A stretch of 9,113 nucleotides of DNA from Acidobacteriota bacterium (GTDB lineage Bacteria > Acidobacteriota > Terriglobia > Terriglobales > Acidobacteriaceae). Positions within the stretch are counted from its first letter, which is position 1, and the number at the start of each line of letters is the position of its first letter. The position numbers and the translations under genes are program-made. Below the pieces are notes generated by a model. It worked only from the letters and a program-made list of their open reading frames with translations, made no database searches and was not told the origin of the DNA. Positions 6,804 to 9,113 of this stretch are shown in pieces. The stretch lies in assembly GCA_021798655.1 (NCBI GenBank), contig JAJZFE010000018.1:1-9113 (forward strand), in the 5' to 3' direction.

Positions 6804-8359
6804 TGGGGTCGATCTCCTGCGGGGATGAGCGATGCGGTTGCGTTGCGTGTGGCGAGCCAGCTCCACAGCGTGAGCGGTGCGGTGGCGTTGCGAGGACGTG
6901 GGAGCAGGGAAGCGGCGAGGGAGGCGACGGCGAGCAGAAGCAGGTTGCCGATGACGCCGATGGTGTACTCGTGCCAGGGATAGTTGAAGCGATGCAGGTT
7001 GAGCTGAGCGCCGTGGTTCATGGTGAGCGTGGCCCAGGCGGTGAAGAGGAGGTTGGCTGCGATGCCGATCCGTGCGGCCGCGCGGGTGGCGCTGGGCAGC
7101 AGAAAGGCCAGTAGAAACAGGCCTGCGAGGCCCCCTGCAACGATGGCGGTGATGGTGTAGTAGAGCGCGAGCGCGCTGCCCTGGGTGTGTGCGAGGCGAA
7201 GGGCGACGGCCATGGCGAGCACTCCGCAGAGCCCGACGGCGAGCTTGCCGAGGCGCAGCAGCGTGTAGTCCGGGCGGCCGGGCACGAAGGTCTCGAAGAC
7301 ATCGTGGACGAGGATGACGGCGAGACAGTTGAGGTCGGAGGCGAGCATGGACATGGCCGCACCGAAGAGCGCAGCGAGGAAGAGGCCGGCGACGCCGAGG
7401 GGCATCTGCGTGACCATGAAGTGGGGAAAGACCTGGTCGGGGCGTGTGATGCTGGCGGGCAGAGCGAGCGCGGTGAGGCGGTAGAAGGCCCAGAGCAGCG
7501 TGCCGATGAGCATGAAGGCCGTCCACGCAGGCAGGCAGAGCGCGGCGCCGAGCATGGCTCCGCGCAGGGCCTGACGGTCCGTGCGCGCGGCGAGATAACG
7601 CTGCACGACGGTCTGGTCGGCGGTGAACTTCTGCAGATAGAAGAAGAGGCCGTAGAGCGCGAGCGTCCAGAAGGTGGGCAGGGCGAGGTTGAAGCGGAAG
7701 CTGCCGAGGCTGGTCTTGTGCGCGGCTGCGATGAGGTGGAACATCGCGGCGGGATGCACGCGCGGCGAGAAGAGCAGCAGAGCGATGGTGACGACGACGC
7801 CGGTCCAGAGCACAAAGCCCTGCAGTACGTCGGTCCAGATGACGGCTTCGAGGCCGCCGATGAGTGTGTAGAGGATGGTGATGCCGCCGAGCCCGAGGAT
7901 GACCGCCGCGATGGGCCAACCGGTGATGCCGCTGACCGAGAGCGCGAGCAGATAGAAGACGAAGCCCATCTTGGAGAAGTGGCCCAGGGCAAAGGCAAAG
8001 GCCGCGTAGAGCCGGACGCCGCGGCCGAAGCGCTGGCCGAAGTACTCGTAGACGCTCATGGAGACGGCGTGGCGGAAGAACGGCACAATGGCCGGGCCGA
8101 TGGCCGCGATGACGAGGAGAAAGAAGATACCGGGGACGAGCAGGTTCCAGTTGCCGGCGTAGGCGGCGCCGGGGTAGGCGATGAAGGTGACGCTGGTGAT
8201 GATGGTGGCGAGCAGCGACATGCCGGCAGCCCAGCCGGGGATGGAGCGGTCGGCGGTGAAGTAGCGCTGCGTGGTGCGCTGGCGGCCGGCCGTGCGCAGC
8301 GCCACGGCCACCAGCGCGAGCAGGTAGGCGGCGATGACGGCGATGTCGAGCCGATGCAC
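6800..8359 (-). CDS. Sodium:solute symporter (SSS family), probable sugar or sugar-acid permease
   Basis: This 519-residue inner-membrane protein is a sodium-coupled importer of the SSS/SGLT family (LeuT fold). Roughly 13 hydrophobic segments can be seen, starting at residues 5-22 and ending near 466-486. Family hallmarks are the R-Y-F-T-A-D-R-S-I-P-G-W-A-A-G-M-S region at 32-48, G-G-L-E-A-V-I-W-T-D-V-L-Q-G at 168-181, T-A-D-Q-T-V-V-Q-R-Y-L-A at 246-257, and M-S-M-L-A-S-D-L-N at 336-344, which fits the Na+-site helix. The GTG start directly follows the TAA of the pdxA-like gene, and AGGAG (8372-8368) lies 8 nt before it, which supports this start. The 3' end overlaps the aldolase start by 4 nt. 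Placement between two acid-sugar-type enzymes suggests that it brings in their substrate. SSS members also carry amino acids, nucleosides and sialic acid, so the solute is inferred. Confidence 0.92.
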   Translation of the reverse strand: MHRLDIAVIAAYLLALVAVALRTAGRQRTTQRYFTADRSIPGWAAGMSLLATIITSVTFIAYPGAAYAGNWNLLVPGIFFLLVIAAIGPAIVPFFRHAVSMSVYEYFGQRFGRGVRLYAAFAFALGHFSKMGFVFYLLALSVSGITGWPIAAVILGLGGITILYTLIGGLEAVIWTDVLQGFVLWTGVVVTIALLLFSPRVHPAAMFHLIAAAHKTSLGSFRFNLALPTFWTLALYGLFFYLQKFTADQTVVQRYLAARTDRQALRGAMLGAALCLPAWTAFMLIGTLLWAFYRLTALALPASITRPDQVFPHFMVTQMPLGVAGLFLAALFGAAMSMLASDLNCLAVILVHDVFETFVPGRPDYTLLRLGKLAVGLCGVLAMAVALRLAHTQGSALALYYTITAIVAGGLAGLFLLAFLLPSATRAAARIGIAANLLFTAWATLTMNHGAQLNLHRFNYPWHEYTIGVIGNLLLLAVASLAASLLPRPRNATAPLTLWSWLATRNATASLIPAGDRPQ

Positions 8360-9113
8360 TTAGCGGGCTCCTGCGGCGGCGATTCGTCCAGTGGCCATGC
8401 GGGCGGCGAGGCGCATGGCAGCGAGCATGTTGCGCGGGTCGGCGAGGTTTTTGCCGGCGATGTCGAAGGCCGTGCCGTGATCGACGGAGGTGCGGATGAT
8501 GGGAATGCCGAGGGAGACGTTGACGGTGCTCTCGAAGTCGATGAGCTTCATGGGGATGTGTCCCTGGTCGTGGTACATGGCGACGATGAGGTCGAAGTCG
8601 CCGCGCAGGCCGCGGAGAAAGACGGTGTCGGCGGGGTGCGGGCCGGTGCAGAGATGGCCGCGCGCGACGGCCTCGGCGATGGCGGGTGCGATGATGTCGG
8701 AGTCCTGGCGGCCGAAGAGGTTGTGCTCGCCGGCGTGGGGGTTGAGTCCGCAGACGGCGATGCGCGGGGCGCGGCCGAGCATGAGGCGCAGGGCCGCGTC
8801 GCCAAGCTCGATGGTGCGGACGATGCGCTGCTGATCGAGCCTGCAGGCCTGTTCGAGTGGAACGTGGGTGGTGACGTGCACGGTGGCGAGCTTTTCGCTG
8901 ACGAGCAACATGCGCGACTCGGTGGCAGCGCAGAGTTGCGCGATGTACTCGGTGTGGCCGGTGAAGGCCATGCCGGAGAGCGTGACAGCCTCCTTGTTGA
9001 GCGGGGCGGTGACGAGCGCGTCGGCGTCGCCGCTGAGGCAGAGTTCGGTGGCGTGACGCACGTAGTCGATGGCGGCGAGGCCGCAGGCTGCGTCGAGCTG
9101 GCCGAAGCGGAGA
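8360..9113 (-). CDS. pdxA: PdxA-family 4-phosphate dehydrogenase, partial at the N-terminus, likely catabolic PdxA2 type
   Basis: The reading frame is open to the right edge, so the start lies outside; 250 complete codons are visible and about 80 residues are missing compared with E. coli PdxA. PdxA proteins are NAD-dependent, divalent-metal enzymes that oxidise and decarboxylate hydroxy-acid 4-phosphates. Motifs seen: V-T-A-P-L-N-K-E-A (9013-8987), G-H-T-E (8959-8948), T-T-H-V-P-L, N-P-H-A-G-E (8743-8726), Y-H-D-Q-G-H-I-P, and V-D-H-G-T-A-F-D-I-A-G-K near the end. The three expected metal-binding histidines (E. coli H166, H211, H266) are all present. The gene abuts the symporter gene with no gap and no pyridoxine gene is nearby, so I favour the PdxA2 branch, which acts on D-threonate or D-erythronate 4-phosphate and yields dihydroxyacetone phosphate. 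Vitamin B6 synthesis remains possible if this is the only copy in the genome. Confidence 0.9.
   Translation of the reverse strand, partial: LRFGQLDAACGLAAIDYVRHATELCLSGDADALVTAPLNKEAVTLSGMAFTGHTEYIAQLCAATESRMLLVSEKLATVHVTTHVPLEQACRLDQQRIVRTIELGDAALRLMLGRAPRIAVCGLNPHAGEHNLFGRQDSDIIAPAIAEAVARGHLCTGPHPADTVFLRGLRGDFDLIVAMYHDQGHIPMKLIDFESTVNVSLGIPIIRTSVDHGTAFDIAGKNLADPRNMLAAMRLAARMATGRIAAAGAR
8368..8372 (-). promoter_or_regulatory. Ribosome binding site of the symporter gene, inside the pdxA 3' end
   Basis: AGGAG reads on the - strand at 8372-8368, 8 nt before the GTG at 8359. It lies within the last codons of the pdxA-like gene and supports the non-ATG start. It also indicates that the two genes share one message. 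Confidence 0.75.

Noticed and set aside
5952..6983. Open frame of 343 codons on the + strand opposite the aldolase and symporter end
   Set aside because: It begins inside the hairpin, is rich in Gly/Ala/Asp/Glu and mirrors a well-supported gene on the - strand.
6804..7919. Upstream extension of the aldolase reading frame on the - strand
   Set aside because: The extra part is Arg/His/Ala-rich and lies in another frame of the symporter gene. The family match starts at ATG 6803, which has its own ribosome site.

Overview
The window is GC-rich chromosomal DNA that most resembles an acidobacterium of the class Terriglobia (Terriglobus, Granulicella or Edaphobacter type). The main reason is the large Oar-like TonB-dependent receptor, which carries an N-terminal carboxypeptidase-regulatory-like domain and is typical of that group. 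A secreted GH35 enzyme and sugar-acid catabolic genes nearby fit a saprophytic soil bacterium. The lineage is inferred from gene style, not from a marker gene.

Left half (1-5921, all + strand): the C-terminal end of a DeoR/GlpR-type sugar regulator, then 24 nt later a secreted family-35 glycoside hydrolase (beta-galactosidase type). A 291-nt spacer follows, including an AT-rich island with repeats. Then comes a TonB-dependent outer-membrane receptor of about 1161 residues. Together these suggest regulated degradation of a galactoside-containing glycan outside the cytoplasm and uptake of the products across the outer membrane. No SusD-like partner is present.

Centre (5922-6014): the two halves converge. 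A perfect 16-bp-stem hairpin sits between the stop codons and probably acts as a bidirectional terminator.

Right half (6015-9113, all - strand, transcribed right to left): a PdxA-family dehydrogenase (its N-terminus lies beyond the right edge), a sodium:solute symporter and an HpcH/HpaI-family class II aldolase. The genes abut or overlap (TAAGTG and ATGA junctions), so this is a tight operon. The context (a dedicated permease, an aldolase, no vitamin B6 genes) suggests that the PdxA protein is a catabolic PdxA2-type four-carbon acid-sugar phosphate dehydrogenase rather than the pyridoxal phosphate biosynthetic enzyme. The operon would import a sugar acid and cleave it to central metabolites. 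The expected kinase (DUF1537 type) would lie beyond the right edge.

No RNA gene, CRISPR array, insertion sequence or phage gene was seen. I found no clearly new system. The points most worth following are the pdxA-symporter-aldolase operon, the repeats ahead of the receptor gene and the intergenic hairpin.
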